Below, piece after piece: positions 15,148 to 24,180 of a DNA stretch of 64,000 nt; position 1 is the first letter of the stretch; each line of letters opens with the position of its first letter. Under the pieces are notes generated by a model, which worked only from the letters and a program-made list of their open reading frames with translations, was not told the DNA's origin and did not search any database. The DNA lies in the NCBI RefSeq assembly GCF_943193185.1, contig NZ_CALPDE010000002.1:1-64000 (forward strand). The letters are read 5' to 3'. Made by a program: the position numbers and the translations under genes. Source of the stretch: Lactococcus ileimucosae. GTDB lineage: Bacteria > Bacillota > Bacilli > Lactobacillales > Streptococcaceae.

Positions 15148-15993
15148 TTATTTTTTACGTTTTCCCATTTGTTTCAGCACTGCGTTGAAGAACTTGATGT
15201 AAACTTTCGGATGGGCACGCGCCGTATGTACCATCAAGCGATCTGTGAAAGTATTATAATAGCGTGATTTTGGTTTTTGAGCTGTGGCTGCTTTATAGAA
15301 AACTTGGGCCAAATCCGCAGAAGTAGCAGAACTGCCAAAGTTACCACTAAGTGCTGCACGCACAGTTTGTACTAATGGTTGATAAGGACTGTTTGGATGA
15401 AGATTCTTTTCAGCATTTTCCATGGCGATAGAACTCCAGTTGGAAGCAGTTCCACCGGGTTGCACCACTATAGAACGAATACCAAAAGCTTTAACTTCCG
15501 TGTCAAGGACGTCAGACCATTGTTGCAGTGCAGCTTTCGTGGCATGATAAAAGGCGCCGAGCGGCATGTACACATCACCACCGATACTAGAAATATTAAC
15601 GATTCGTCCAAAAGCTTGTTGACGCATGATGGGTAGAACCAACTGTGTCAATTCCACAGCGCCGAAGAAATTCGTTTCAAATTGCTTACGGACATTTTCC
15701 ATCGGAATTTCTTCAGCTGGACCGTATTCGCCATAACCGGCATTATTAATCAGGACATCAATTCGCCCTGCTTGATCAATAACGTGTTGGATGAAGGCAT
15801 GATTGCTCTTGCTATCAGTCACATCTAACTTGAATGCAATAATGCCTTCGTCAGTTGGAATCTTTTCAACACGACGTGCCCCTGCATAAACCCGCCAGCC
15901 CCGCTGGGCAAAGGTTTTTGCGGCTTCATATCCCATACCATTTGAAGCACCAGTAATAATAACGATTTTTTCGCGATTTTCTGTATTTTTCAT
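15148..15993 (-). CDS. SDR family oxidoreductase
   Basis: 281 residues. Classical short-chain dehydrogenase with the cofactor loop TGASNGMG (residues 15-22), NNAGYGEYG, catalytic Ser in NISSIGG and YxxxK as YHATK. The C-terminal extension (about 40 residues, ending in a basic tail KQMGKRKK) is typical of the DltE-like/uncharacterised SDR group. NAD(P)-dependent carbonyl or alcohol oxidoreductase; the substrate is unknown. Monocistronic. Confidence 0.85.
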   Translation of the reverse strand: MKNTENREKIVIITGASNGMGYEAAKTFAQRGWRVYAGARRVEKIPTDEGIIAFKLDVTDSKSNHAFIQHVIDQAGRIDVLINNAGYGEYGPAEEIPMENVRKQFETNFFGAVELTQLVLPIMRQQAFGRIVNISSIGGDVYMPLGAFYHATKAALQQWSDVLDTEVKAFGIRSIVVQPGGTASNWSSIAMENAEKNLHPNSPYQPLVQTVRAALSGNFGSSATSADLAQVFYKAATAQKPKSRYYNTFTDRLMVHTARAHPKVYIKFFNAVLKQMGKRKK

Positions 15994-16115
15994 AGCTTCA
16001 TTCTAGTTAAAACACCATCTATTGTCAAGATAGGACCAAAAAATGACAAAACAAATGGCAAATGTTAAAATTAAAGCATTCATAACATGAGTATAAAAAG
16101 AAAGGGAACTAAAGT

Positions 16116-16355
16116 ATGACATTTGAGGAAATTCTTCCAGAACTTAAAGCTGGTAAAAAAATAGTACGCACGGGTTGGGGAGGTGCAGAAAATTATGTTG
16201 CCCTTTATGACAGTATCACGCTTGATAATGGCGAAAAGCTACAGGTTACACCGTACTTTCTCATTAATGTAACAGGAGAAGGAGAAGGTTTCAGTATGTG
16301 GGCGCCTACGCCTTGTGATGTATTAGCAACGGATTGGATTTTAGTCAATGACTGA
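16116..16355 (+). CDS. DUF2829 domain protein (Tad2-like)
   Basis: 79 residues. The whole protein is one DUF2829-type domain: an initial FEEILPELKAGKKIVRTGW segment and the hallmark FSMWAPTPCDVLATDWILV at the end. Phage Tad2, an anti-Thoeris protein that sequesters the signal molecule gcADPR, belongs to this family; many family members are chromosomal and uncharacterised. There are no phage genes nearby. It overlaps the next gene by 8 nt and so is co-expressed with an SDR enzyme, which argues for a metabolic context as much as for anti-defence. Family placement is from memory. Confidence 0.75.
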   Translation: MTFEEILPELKAGKKIVRTGWGGAENYVALYDSITLDNGEKLQVTPYFLINVTGEGEGFSMWAPTPCDVLATDWILVND

Positions 16356-17067
16356 ACAAAAATTTAAAGGAAAAAAGGTCTTGGTGACAGGGGCTGCCAG
16401 CGGTATCGGTCAAGCACAAGCACACGCTTTTTTGCAAGCAGGGGCAGAAGTTATCGGTGTCGACTTACAGGAAATCACAGCGAACTTCAAAACTATCGTC
16501 TGTGATGTTTCCTGCCCTGAAAAGGTGGCACAACTGACCGCGCAAGTAGGAAAAATTGATATTCTGCTTAATACAGCAGGCCAGCTCGACGACTATCGGA
16601 CGATGGAAGATACGGATTTTTCGCTTTGGAAAAAAATTTTGGCAACAAATCTTGACAGTATGTTTCTCATGGCGTCTGCCTTTTTACCTCAAATGAAACA
16701 ACAAAAGTCCGGTGTGATTATCAATATGGCATCCGTTGCCGGTTTAGTTGCAGGCGGTGGAGGCATTGCGTATACCGCAAGTAAGCATGCTATTGTTGGT
16801 TTTACAAAGCAACTGGCTTTGGATGAAGCACAGCATGGTATCCAAGTTGCAGGGATAGCCCCAGGAGCCATTGATACACCGATGAATGCCAAAGATTTTA
16901 CTGAAAATAATGGCGAAATGGCGAAATGGGTGGCAGAAGAAACTCCAGCAAAACGCTGGGCAAAATCTGAGGAAGTCGCAGATTTGACCCTTTTTTTAGC
17001 CAGTCCAGAAAGTTCTTACTTGACAGGTGCAGTCGTTCCCATCGATGGGGGTTGGACGATAAGGTAA
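16348..17067 (+). CDS. SDR family oxidoreductase, FabG-like
   Basis: 239 residues. Complete classical SDR: TGAASGIG cofactor loop, NTAG, Ser in NMASVAG, YTASK active-site Tyr/Lys, GAIDTPM and a C-terminal GAVVPIDGGW as in 3-oxoacyl-ACP reductase-like enzymes. Its distance from the fatty-acid genes and its pairing with a DUF2829 gene argue against it being the main FabG. Substrate unknown. The start is coupled to the preceding gene by overlap. Confidence 0.85.
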   Translation: MTEQKFKGKKVLVTGAASGIGQAQAHAFLQAGAEVIGVDLQEITANFKTIVCDVSCPEKVAQLTAQVGKIDILLNTAGQLDDYRTMEDTDFSLWKKILATNLDSMFLMASAFLPQMKQQKSGVIINMASVAGLVAGGGGIAYTASKHAIVGFTKQLALDEAQHGIQVAGIAPGAIDTPMNAKDFTENNGEMAKWVAEETPAKRWAKSEEVADLTLFLASPESSYLTGAVVPIDGGWTIR

Positions 17068-17470
17068 GGAGACCGTGGAAAAAATTTAACAGAAAAGCTT
17101 ACGACGTCTCTCAAAAGGTCGGGCTTTTTTTACTTTGGCTAAGACCTGCAATTTTTTGTTTGCAGCTTTCTTTTGGACATGCTACTTTCACTGGGGCCAG
17201 AGCTGTGAATAAAGAGTGACTCAACCTAAACATATACTTTTTCACTAGTCAAAAGACTAGCCGGATACCTGCTTGAATTTTGCTCTCATGTATCCTAACA
17301 GCTTATTGTAAATGCACGGAAAAATTGTGAGAATGCACCGAATGACCTTGTATTATTTTATCCTAAAAGCTAGTTCAATCATGTCGAAAAGCTCAATTTT
17401 TAGAAAAAGTTATGTTCAGGAGTTTGTCATGACTCAAAGGAAAGTACGGCTTTTCATTACAAGCTAAAAC
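17068..17470. other. Intergenic stretch with one terminator
   Basis: A weak terminator for the SDR gene lies at 17095-17131. From 17132 to the queT promoter nothing was recognised: no ORF with a ribosome binding site and no repeats. Confidence 0.5.
17095..17131 (+). terminator. Terminator after the SDR gene
   Basis: AAAAGC and CGAC pair with GTCG and GCTTTT with a small bulge, followed by seven T residues. Confidence 0.6.
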
Positions 17471-17479
17471 TGTTATAAT
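17471..17479 (+). promoter_or_regulatory. Promoter of the queT riboswitch transcript
   Basis: TGTTATAAT is an extended -10 box, with TTTTCA 17 nt upstream as a partial -35. Transcription would start just before the GTTGC...GCAAC hairpin and the riboswitch. Confidence 0.6.
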
Positions 17480-17503
17480 ATAAAAGTTGCGAAAGTTCAG
17501 CAA

Positions 17504-17564
17504 CCCTCAGGACTTTTAACCTTTGCCTGAGCATATTACAGGCGGATTTTAGCCGCTAAAGGAG
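17504..17564 (+). ncRNA. preQ1-II riboswitch
   Basis: CTCAGG (17506-17511) pairs with CCTGAG (17526-17531). The class-II core GCATATTACA follows, then the GCGG...CCGC hairpin and CTAAAGGAG. The last element is also the queT ribosome binding site, so ligand binding can hide it and repress translation. Class II preQ1 riboswitches are known upstream of COG4708/queT genes in Streptococcaceae. A GTTGC/GCAAC hairpin lies immediately 5'. Confidence 0.88.
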
Positions 17565-17570
17565 AAAAAA

Positions 17571-18080
17571 TTGAAAAAATCTATTGTTTATGACATGGTT
17601 ACGATTGCCATTGTCGCTGCACTTTATGTTGTTCTTACAATGACACCACCTCTCAATGCTATTTCTTATGGTCCTGTACAGTTTAGGATATCAGAAATGC
17701 TTAATTTCACAGCTTTCTTTAATAAGAAATATATTCTTGCTGTAACTATTGGGTGTATGATTTCAAACTTCCTTAGCTTTACCTGGATTGATGTCCTTGT
17801 TGGTGGTTTATCTACTTTAGTTTTCTTGACACTGGGTGTCCTGCTTTTTGAACGCTATATGAAACAGTACTTCTTTAGAGGACAGCTAAATAAAGCCTTC
17901 CTTTATTTCGCTATTTTCTTTTCTCTAAGTATGTTTACCATTGCTCTAGAGTTATATTTCCTCTTTGATTTGCCTTTCTTCTGGACATGGTTCACTTTAG
18001 CTCTGGGAGAGTTTATGAGTTTATTTATAGGGGCAATTCTTATGGATAAGCTGAGCAAACGCATTGATTTAACACGGTGA
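17571..18080 (+). CDS. queT: QueT queuosine-precursor transporter (COG4708)
   Basis: 169 residues, five to six hydrophobic helices, starting at TTG 17571 seven nt after AAAGGAG. The family hallmark PVQFRISEMLN is at residues 33-43. It is the membrane S-component of an energy-coupling-factor transporter that imports preQ1 or a related queuine precursor. The riboswitch immediately upstream supports this substrate. The shared ECF ATPases and T-component are not in the window. Confidence 0.92.
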   Translation: MKKSIVYDMVTIAIVAALYVVLTMTPPLNAISYGPVQFRISEMLNFTAFFNKKYILAVTIGCMISNFLSFTWIDVLVGGLSTLVFLTLGVLLFERYMKQYFFRGQLNKAFLYFAIFFSLSMFTIALELYFLFDLPFFWTWFTLALGEFMSLFIGAILMDKLSKRIDLTR

Positions 18081-18090
18081 AAAATAGATA

Positions 18091-18123
18091 AAAACAGAGA
18101 GACTTCTAGTTCTCTCTGTTTTT
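18091..18123. terminator. Terminator of queT
   Basis: AAAACAGAGAGA pairs perfectly with TCTCTCTGTTTT around CTTCTAGT. It probably also terminates the converging HAD gene. Confidence 0.9.
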
Positions 18124-18127
18124 AAGT

Positions 18128-18913
18128 TTAGATGAAATTCCAATGTTTAAACGCATTGATAATACCACCTTCGGTATTTTTACTGCTCACAAAATCGGCA
18201 ATCTCTTTCAGTTCAGGCACAGCATTTCCCATAGCAGTTCCGTAGTCAGCAGCTTCAAGAAGATGGAGGTCATTGCGCCCATCTCCAAAAGCGTAGGTAT
18301 TTCCTGTAAAGTTAAGGACTTCCTTAACATGAGTAATCCCAGTTCCTTTATTTGTCGAGATATTGGTAACATCAATCGAAGTAGGTGCATTCATAAAGAA
18401 ATTAAGCTCAGGAATCTCTGCTTTATAATAATCAACTTGAGAAAGTTTGTCTGTGAGGAGTAGGAGCATGTTGACTTCCTCAGATTTATAGCCCTCGGGA
18501 TTAATTTTGGGAAGGGGCATGTGTGTGTAAGCATATGCTGCATGCACAAAAGGTGTATAGCGGTCCACCCAATAGCCGTCTTTGCCATAAAAAGCGAGTG
18601 CCTCATCTTGTTCAAGAGCCAAGGCATGCAATTTTTCAATGTTTGTGATTGAAATAGGATCTTTATATATCGTCTTGCCGTCTAAAACGATGTACTGACC
18701 GTTTAGAGCAACGGCGCCAGTAATTCCTGTTTCCTCCATAATTTTGTCAAGTTCAAAATGACCACGCCCTGTCGCGATAAAGGGGAGCACACCATTTTTA
18801 CGTATTTCATGAATGGCATCAACTACCTCTTTGTCTAATTGACTTTGCGCATTAAGCAAAGTTCCATCGAGGTCAAAAAAGGCCAAAGACTTGTAAGCGT
18901 TTATATTTTCCAT
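18128..18913 (-). CDS. Cof-type HAD family phosphatase
   Basis: 261 residues from ATG 18913 (an in-frame ATG lies two codons earlier at 18919). HAD motif I is FFDLDGTLL, motif II lies around PFIATGR, and the last is FGDGRNDLHLLEAAD. The large C2-type cap is typical of Cof/YidA sugar-phosphate phosphatases; substrate not predictable. There is no ribosome binding site, and a TATAAT box ends directly before the first ATG, so the transcript probably begins at 18913 as a leaderless mRNA. Confidence 0.85.
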   Translation of the reverse strand: MENINAYKSLAFFDLDGTLLNAQSQLDKEVVDAIHEIRKNGVLPFIATGRGHFELDKIMEETGITGAVALNGQYIVLDGKTIYKDPISITNIEKLHALALEQDEALAFYGKDGYWVDRYTPFVHAAYAYTHMPLPKINPEGYKSEEVNMLLLLTDKLSQVDYYKAEIPELNFFMNAPTSIDVTNISTNKGTGITHVKEVLNFTGNTYAFGDGRNDLHLLEAADYGTAMGNAVPELKEIADFVSSKNTEGGIINAFKHWNFI

Positions 18914-18919
18914 AGGCAT

Positions 18920-18928
18920 ATTATATCA
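18920..18928 (-). promoter_or_regulatory. Extended -10 promoter of the HAD gene, leaderless arrangement
   Basis: On the minus strand TGATATAAT ends one base before the ATG at 18919 and 6 nt before the ATG at 18913. A start of transcription about 7 nt downstream of the box would fall on the second ATG. Confidence 0.45.
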
Positions 18929-19066
18929 CAATAGATATTAGTTTGGTGATAAACTTTTCTGACCTAGGTCAGATAAACGAGTTTCCCAGATTCCCCCGCA
19001 AGGTCAGCTCATAAGCCACGTTTGATGAGAAAAAAGTGATAAAAAAGAAAAAATTTAAAGTTCTTA

Positions 19067-19096
19067 TTGGACTTCTATATGAAAATATCTTATAAT
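19067..19096 (+). promoter_or_regulatory. Promoter of the universal stress protein gene
   Basis: TTGGAC and TATAAT are separated by 18 nt. The ATG at 19122 lies 26 nt downstream, behind AAAGGAG. Confidence 0.65.
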
Positions 19097-19121
19097 GAAA
19101 AAAGAAAAGGAGACGCTTACA

Positions 19122-19547
19122 ATGAGAGAAAATTATAAAAATGTTTTAGTCGCAGTAGATGGGTCTGAACAATCCAACCAAGCTATTCAAGAAGCTGTTG
19201 AGATTTCTAAAAAAAATCAAGCTTCCTTACTTGTTGTGCATGTGAAAGATGTAGCACAGCTCTATGGCAGTGCCTATATTATGCCTACTGTTCTAGAAGA
19301 GGCTGAGAGACAGTCGGCAGAGATTTTGGATGAGGCAGGTAAGATTATCGGTGATAAAGTGGAGTATAAGACTTTCCAAGTAAGCGGTTCTCCGAAGAAA
19401 GAAATCGTTGATTTTGCAGAGGCAAATGCTGTTGATCTTATTGTCCTAGGTTCAACGGGTAAAGGTGCGATTGACCGTGTATTAGTTGGCTCAACAGCAA
19501 GCTATGTCGTGAATCATGCACCATGTAATGTTATGGTAGTAAAATGA
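19122..19547 (+). CDS. Universal stress protein, UspA family
   Basis: 141 residues from ATG 19122, which follows AAAGGAG; an in-frame ATG nine codons earlier overlaps the promoter's end and lacks a site. Rossmann-like Usp fold with VAVDGSEQSNQA at the N-terminus and the nucleotide-binding GSTGKGAIDRVLVGST near the end, placing it in the ATP-binding subgroup. Such proteins accumulate under starvation or stress; the specific role is unknown. Monocistronic. Confidence 0.9.
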   Translation: MRENYKNVLVAVDGSEQSNQAIQEAVEISKKNQASLLVVHVKDVAQLYGSAYIMPTVLEEAERQSAEILDEAGKIIGDKVEYKTFQVSGSPKKEIVDFAEANAVDLIVLGSTGKGAIDRVLVGSTASYVVNHAPCNVMVVK

Positions 19548-19833
19548 GTGAAAGCCTAAACCTGAAGAAGGCTGAGGGCAAAGTCTCAAAGGAAAAAGAC
19601 GCTTGACCGGTGCATGGAATGCTCCAGTTGGGCGTTTTTGTTTTGTGTGATTATTCTCATTCTGAATTTTCTTAGCTGACTGTAAAACACGACAAGGAGA
19701 GGAAAAATCTGAGGTTGGACGCTCCTGTGGTATTTTTAAAACTTATAAGAGACTGGTTCAAACTCTGCTAATGCTGAACAATTTTCATCACGCATTAAGG
19801 GTTGATATTTGACTTTAACCCAAAAATCCAGCA
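19548..19833. other. Intergenic stretch between usp and ftsK
   Basis: It contains the usp terminator (19593-19639). From 19640 to the ftsK promoter nothing was recognised. ATTTGACTTTAACCCAAAA near 19807 resembles a segment of the csp promoter region (30534), probably by chance. Confidence 0.5.
19593..19639 (+). terminator. Terminator of the universal stress protein gene
   Basis: A long imperfect stem (AAAAAGACGCTTGACCGG...CCAGTTGGGCGTTTTT) encloses GCAT/ATGC, ending in a T run. Confidence 0.75.
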
Positions 19834-19863
19834 TTGAAAGTTTTCCGCCTAAAATGTTACAAT
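19834..19863 (+). promoter_or_regulatory. Promoter of ftsK-holA
   Basis: TTGAAA and TACAAT are separated by 18 nt; TGT before TACAAT makes an extended -10. Confidence 0.6.
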
Positions 19864-19899
19864 AGACAGTATCACTAAGTTTTAGAACAGAGAAATATT

Positions 19900-22224
19900 A
19901 TGCCAGCAAAAAGAAAAACAAAAAGTAAATCAAAACGCTCAACAGCCAAAAAAACAGCAGCAAAAAAATCAACACAGAAATTTTGGACGGCAAATAAAAA
20001 AATGGCGGCTTTTTTTGGCAGCTTTCTCCTCATTGTGTTTGCCTTGGCGCGTTTGGGTCTTTTTGGTGTGTTTTTATATAACATCACACGCATCGCAGTC
20101 GGGTCTTTAGCAGTTGTCTTCTTGCTACTGGTTTTGTTTGTCATGTTTATGATGGTTTTTAAAAAGGATTTCTTTCGTGAAAACAAGCGTTTTTTACCAG
20201 GGATGATTCTTTCTTTCTTTGGTCTTCTCTTGGTTTTTCAAGCAAGATTTGATGCGCTCTATCCCGGCAAAGAAGTCCTATCTTTAGCGACAACAGATTT
20301 GAAAAAGGGTCAAGTGACTGAGTTTTTGGGTGGGGGATTTTTAGGAGACTTATTTTTTGCACCTTCCAAATCTCTCTTTTCAGTGGTTGGCGTTTATATT
20401 ATTGTGGGAACTTTATGGCTCATTGCAATTTATCTCATGGTTCCAGCTTTACTCGCTCGTTTGCGACTCTTTATTCATGAAAATGTACGTGCAACCCGTG
20501 AAAGTTTGGCCAAAAGGGCTGAGTCAAAACGGGCAAAGGCGCTGCTGAAAGAAGAATCACGTGCGCAAAAAGAAGCAGAGAAGAACTTGAAAGATTTGGA
20601 AGAAAATGAAGGTGTTCTGTCTGCGGAGCCCAGTTCAGTTTCCAGTGCAGCGGAGATTCCAATAGCGATTCCAGATACTCCAGATACTTCAAGTCCAACC
20701 ATAGAAGAACAAGAAAAAGTAGATCAAGAACCGATAAGCTTTGAACGATCAGATGATGAGGGCTTTTATCAGCTTCCAATGATTGATTTATTGGAGGAAA
20801 TTCCAACTAAAAATCAAACGAGTGAACGAGAAAATGTTCGAAGAAATATCCAGATATTAGAACGTACTCTAGAGTCGTTCAAAATCTCAGCAACAGTTGA
20901 GTCGGCAGTTGTAGGACCATCAGTTACGAAGTATGAGATTAAGTTAGCGACAGGGGTTAAGGTTTCTCGTGTTGTGAACCTTTCGGATGACTTGGCCTTA
21001 GCTTTAGCAGCAAAAGATGTGCGTATCGAAGCGCCCATACCAGGGAAGTCTCTCATTGGTATCGAGATTCCCAACAGCGAAGTTGCGACTGTTGGTTTCC
21101 GCGAACTTTGGGAAAATGCTAAGCCCAAAACAAACAGTTTGCTGGAGCTTCCTCTAGGAAAAGCTTTGGATGGCAGTATTCGGACCTTTGACTTAACACG
21201 GATGCCGCATTTACTTGTGGCAGGTTCCACTGGCTCAGGGAAGTCCGTTGCGGTCAATGGTATTATTACCTCTATTTTGATGAAAGCTTTGCCAAGTGAG
21301 GTGAAATTCCTTATGGTTGATCCCAAAATGGTCGAACTTTCGGTTTATAATGACATTCCTCATCTTCTTATCCCAGTGGTTACCCATCCGCGTAAAGCAG
21401 CACGCGCTCTCCAAAAAGTGGTAGATGAGATGGAAAACCGTTATGAACTGTTCAGCCAAGCAGGGGTACGTAATATCGCCGGCTACAATGAAAAGATAGA
21501 GAAGCATAATGCACAATCCACAGAAAAGTATCAGACCCTTCCTTTAATCGTTGTCATTGTCGACGAGCTATCGGACTTGATGATGGTTGCCAGTAAAGAA
21601 GTTGAAGATGCGATTATCCGCTTGGGACAAAAGGCCCGTGCAGCAGGAATACATATGATTCTGGCTACACAGCGCCCTTCTGTTGATGTTATTTCGGGGC
21701 TGATCAAGGCAAATGTTCCTTCACGGGTTGCTTTTGCAGTGTCAAGCGGTACTGACTCTCGCACTATTATTGATACGAATGGGGCTGAGAAACTTTTAGG
21801 ACGTGGGGATATGCTTTTCAAGCCTATTGATGAAAATCATCCTGTTCGTCTACAAGGAGCTTTCTTATCGGATGACGATGTTGAAGCAGTGGTCAGCTTT
21901 ATCAAAAATCAATCTCAAGCAGACTACGATGAAAGCTTTGATCCAGGGGAAGTCGAGGAAGAGGGAAGTAAAGCTTCTTCCTCTACAACAAGTTCAGCTG
22001 ACCCTCTTTTTGATGAAGCACGAAATCTTGTCATTTCTGCTCAAAAAGCATCGACTGCTCAACTGCAACGTGCACTTAAGGTTGGTTTCAACCGTGCATC
22101 AGACCTAATGAATGAACTAGAGGCAGCCGGTATTGTGGGCCCAGCTAAAGGAACAACACCGCGTAAAGTTCTCGTTACACAAGACGGAGAGTTTCTCGAT
22201 GGACAGGAGCTTGATGAAGAATGA
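19900..22224 (+). CDS. ftsK: DNA translocase FtsK/SpoIIIE
   Basis: 774 residues. Hexameric DNA pump at the division septum that clears and aligns chromosome termini. Order: Lys-rich N-terminus, four transmembrane helices (to about residue 185), a charged linker, the alpha/beta motor with Walker A GSTGSGKS (about 442-449) and Walker [10 protein letters not shown], then a C-terminal winged-helix gamma domain for oriented DNA recognition (last 70 residues). The stop overlaps the holA start by 4 nt. Confidence 0.95.
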   Translation: MPAKRKTKSKSKRSTAKKTAAKKSTQKFWTANKKMAAFFGSFLLIVFALARLGLFGVFLYNITRIAVGSLAVVFLLLVLFVMFMMVFKKDFFRENKRFLPGMILSFFGLLLVFQARFDALYPGKEVLSLATTDLKKGQVTEFLGGGFLGDLFFAPSKSLFSVVGVYIIVGTLWLIAIYLMVPALLARLRLFIHENVRATRESLAKRAESKRAKALLKEESRAQKEAEKNLKDLEENEGVLSAEPSSVSSAAEIPIAIPDTPDTSSPTIEEQEKVDQEPISFERSDDEGFYQLPMIDLLEEIPTKNQTSERENVRRNIQILERTLESFKISATVESAVVGPSVTKYEIKLATGVKVSRVVNLSDDLALALAAKDVRIEAPIPGKSLIGIEIPNSEVATVGFRELWENAKPKTNSLLELPLGKALDGSIRTFDLTRMPHLLVAGSTGSGKSVAVNGIITSILMKALPSEVKFLMVDPKMVELSVYNDIPHLLIPVVTHPRKAARALQKVVDEMENRYELFSQAGVRNIAGYNEKIEKHNAQSTEKYQTLPLIVVIVDELSDLMMVASKEVEDAIIRLGQKARAAGIHMILATQRPSVDVISGLIKANVPSRVAFAVSSGTDSRTIIDTNGAEKLLGRGDMLFKPIDENHPVRLQGAFLSDDDVEAVVSFIKNQSQADYDESFDPGEVEEEGSKASSSTTSSADPLFDEARNLVISAQKASTAQLQRALKVGFNRASDLMNELEAAGIVGPAKGTTPRKVLVTQDGEFLDGQELDEE

Positions 22225-23222
22225 ATGCTTTTGATGAACTAGAAAAAATAAAGAGAGCAGGTCTTCCTCAAATATTGGTGCTCTATGGTGAGGAAGAGGA
22301 GCTTGTTCAAGAACTGAAAAACCGTCTCTTAGAGTTTGTACAATTTGACAATGCAGACTTGGGTCAAGCTTATTTTGACCTGACTCCAGCTAATGCAAAC
22401 TTAGCTTTGGAAGAGCTGGAAAGTCTCCCTTTCTTCGTGGAGCAAAAGTTAGTTATTTTAGAAAATTTGTCTAATTTGACAACAGCTAAAAAATCGGTTT
22501 TTGATGATAAACAGCTTTCTCGCTTCGAAGATTTTTTGAATCATCCTGTGGAGACGACACAGCTTATTCTTATTTTACATGGCAAGTTGGATAGCCGTTT
22601 GAAGCTGACGAAGAAGCTCAAGACCCAAGCGACACTTTTGGAAGCTCAAGAACTTAAGCCACAGGATTTAGCCAGAGTTTTTGCAGGGACAGGTTTTTCC
22701 AGCGCCGTTCTCCAAAGGGTATTTGAAAAGTCTAATTTTTCTTTTCCAGTGATTAAACAAAATCTTTCCTTACTAAAAACCTATGTTGGAGAAAGAGAAG
22801 TGACAGTCGAGGATGTTGAAAAGGTTGTTCCTAAGTCACTCCAAGACAATATCTTCCTACTGACAGATTTAATCTTGAAAGGAAAGGTGGCTGAGGCGCG
22901 TGAACTTGTTCACGATTTAATCTTGCAAGGCGAGGAACTTATCAAAATATTGGTTATTTTAACCAACTCTTTTCGACTGTATTATCAGGTCAAAGTGATG
23001 CAAAGCAAAGGCTGGAATGAAGCAAAGCAAACTTCTTTTCTCAAAATTCATCCCTATCGTATCAAATTGGCAAATCAACAGGTAAGAAAGATGCAGGAAG
23101 ACTATTTGTCTAGGGCGTTATTATCTCTCATTGCGCTTGATTATAAAATAAAGAGTTCAGGTGTGGATGCAAATTATTTGTTCGATTTAGCCTTGATTAA
23201 GTTAGCTTTGAAAGACTTATAG
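22221..23222 (+). CDS. holA: DNA polymerase III delta subunit
   Basis: 333 residues. The clamp-loader subunit that opens the beta sliding clamp. It shows the AAA-like but degenerate N-terminal domain ([12 protein letters not shown]), the clamp-contacting LPFF region ([16 protein letters not shown]) and the helical collar domain at the end. The ATG overlaps the ftsK stop (ATGA). Confidence 0.92.
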   Translation: MNAFDELEKIKRAGLPQILVLYGEEEELVQELKNRLLEFVQFDNADLGQAYFDLTPANANLALEELESLPFFVEQKLVILENLSNLTTAKKSVFDDKQLSRFEDFLNHPVETTQLILILHGKLDSRLKLTKKLKTQATLLEAQELKPQDLARVFAGTGFSSAVLQRVFEKSNFSFPVIKQNLSLLKTYVGEREVTVEDVEKVVPKSLQDNIFLLTDLILKGKVAEARELVHDLILQGEELIKILVILTNSFRLYYQVKVMQSKGWNEAKQTSFLKIHPYRIKLANQQVRKMQEDYLSRALLSLIALDYKIKSSGVDANYLFDLALIKLALKDL

Positions 23223-23261
23223 TAAGCCATTTAAGACTATTGTTTTCACTGATAAACTGAC

Positions 23262-23290
23262 TTGAAAAATGGGAAAAAATCTGCTATGAT
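23262..23290 (+). promoter_or_regulatory. Promoter of gpsB
   Basis: TTGAAA and TATGAT are separated by exactly 17 nt. The gpsB ATG is 45 nt further on. Confidence 0.7.
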
Positions 23291-23334
23291 AAAAAGTGAT
23301 AAAACTTTGATATGAAATGATAAAAGAGGACGAT

Positions 23335-23724
23335 ATGGCAACATTTAAATTTACACCTAAAGATATCTATGAAGCTGACTTTGGAACAAAAATGCGAGGT
23401 TACGATAAAGAAGAAGTTGACGAGCTCCTCGATGACGTCATTCAAGATTACGAAGCTTTTCAAGCAGAAATATTACGTCTGCAAGAAGAAAACGAATTTT
23501 TGAAGAAAAAAATCGTTGAACTAGAATCTCAAGCAAGCCGTCCTAATCAGGCGAATCTGGAAGAAACGCAACGTTTGGACAACATGAGTCGCGTGGTTTC
23601 AAACCGTTTGAGTAAACCCCGAACAGAGATTAGCCAGCCAAGTAATTTCGAATTGCTTAAACGTATCAATCGTTTGGAACAAGCCGTTTTTGGTCCGGGA
23701 AGTGCTTCAAATGAAGAAGCTTAA
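23335..23724 (+). CDS. gpsB: Cell-cycle protein GpsB (DivIVA-like)
   Basis: 129 residues from ATG 23335, which follows AGAGGA; an in-frame ATG six codons earlier has no site. The N-terminal DivIVA/GpsB membrane-binding domain has FTPKDIYEADFGTKMRGYDKEEVDE, a coiled coil follows (about 35-70), and the C-terminal hexamerising helices hold ELLKRINRLEQAVFG. It coordinates septal and peripheral wall synthesis. rnpB follows directly, the usual order in streptococci and lactococci. Confidence 0.95.
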   Translation: MATFKFTPKDIYEADFGTKMRGYDKEEVDELLDDVIQDYEAFQAEILRLQEENEFLKKKIVELESQASRPNQANLEETQRLDNMSRVVSNRLSKPRTEISQPSNFELLKRINRLEQAVFGPGSASNEEA

Positions 23725-23756
23725 AACTGGCTTCATGTTTTAATGAAAAAGAAAAA

Positions 23757-24136
23757 ACAGTTTTTGGATAACTGCGTGGTACGAATGTGTATCATGAGGA
23801 AAGTCCATGCTCGCACGGGCTGCGATGCCCGTAGTGTTTGTGCTTGGTGAAACAATAAACCAAGGTAGGAGTGTCATGCCTAACGGCTGAGGAAAGTGCT
23901 AAGTCTTTGATATGCATGAGTATTCTGTAAAAGTGCCAAAGAGACGAGACTTGCTGGAAACGGTAAGGTTGGAACGTGGTAAACCCCTCAAGCGAGCAAC
24001 CCAAACTTATGGTCGGGGCACTTGACTAGCCGAACTGAAGGCGTGGTCGAGGGAGAAGTATTGCTTCTCCAGACAGATGGTTATCGAGGGTCGAAAGACC
24101 TGAACAAAACATGGCTTATAGAAAACTGTATGACAC
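23757..24136 (+). ncRNA. rnpB: RNase P RNA
   Basis: The catalytic RNA that processes tRNA 5' ends. Conserved cores are visible: GAGGAAAGTCCATGCTCGCAC near the 5' end, GGCTGAGGAAAGTGC, GAAACGG/GGGTAAACC-type elements near 23960-23990, and ACAGATGG with AACAAAACATGGCTTATAG at the 3' end. The terminal pairing ACAGTTTT...AAAACTGT closes the molecule. The 5' end is approximate. It lies between gpsB and rlmL with its own terminator. Confidence 0.93.
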
Positions 24137-24160
24137 GCTGGGCTAGTCCCAGCTTTTTTT
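24137..24160 (+). terminator. Terminator of rnpB
   Basis: GCTGGG pairs with CCCAGC around a CTAGT loop, followed by seven T residues. Confidence 0.9.
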
Positions 24161-24180
24161 AGAAAGAAACAAAGGAAGAA

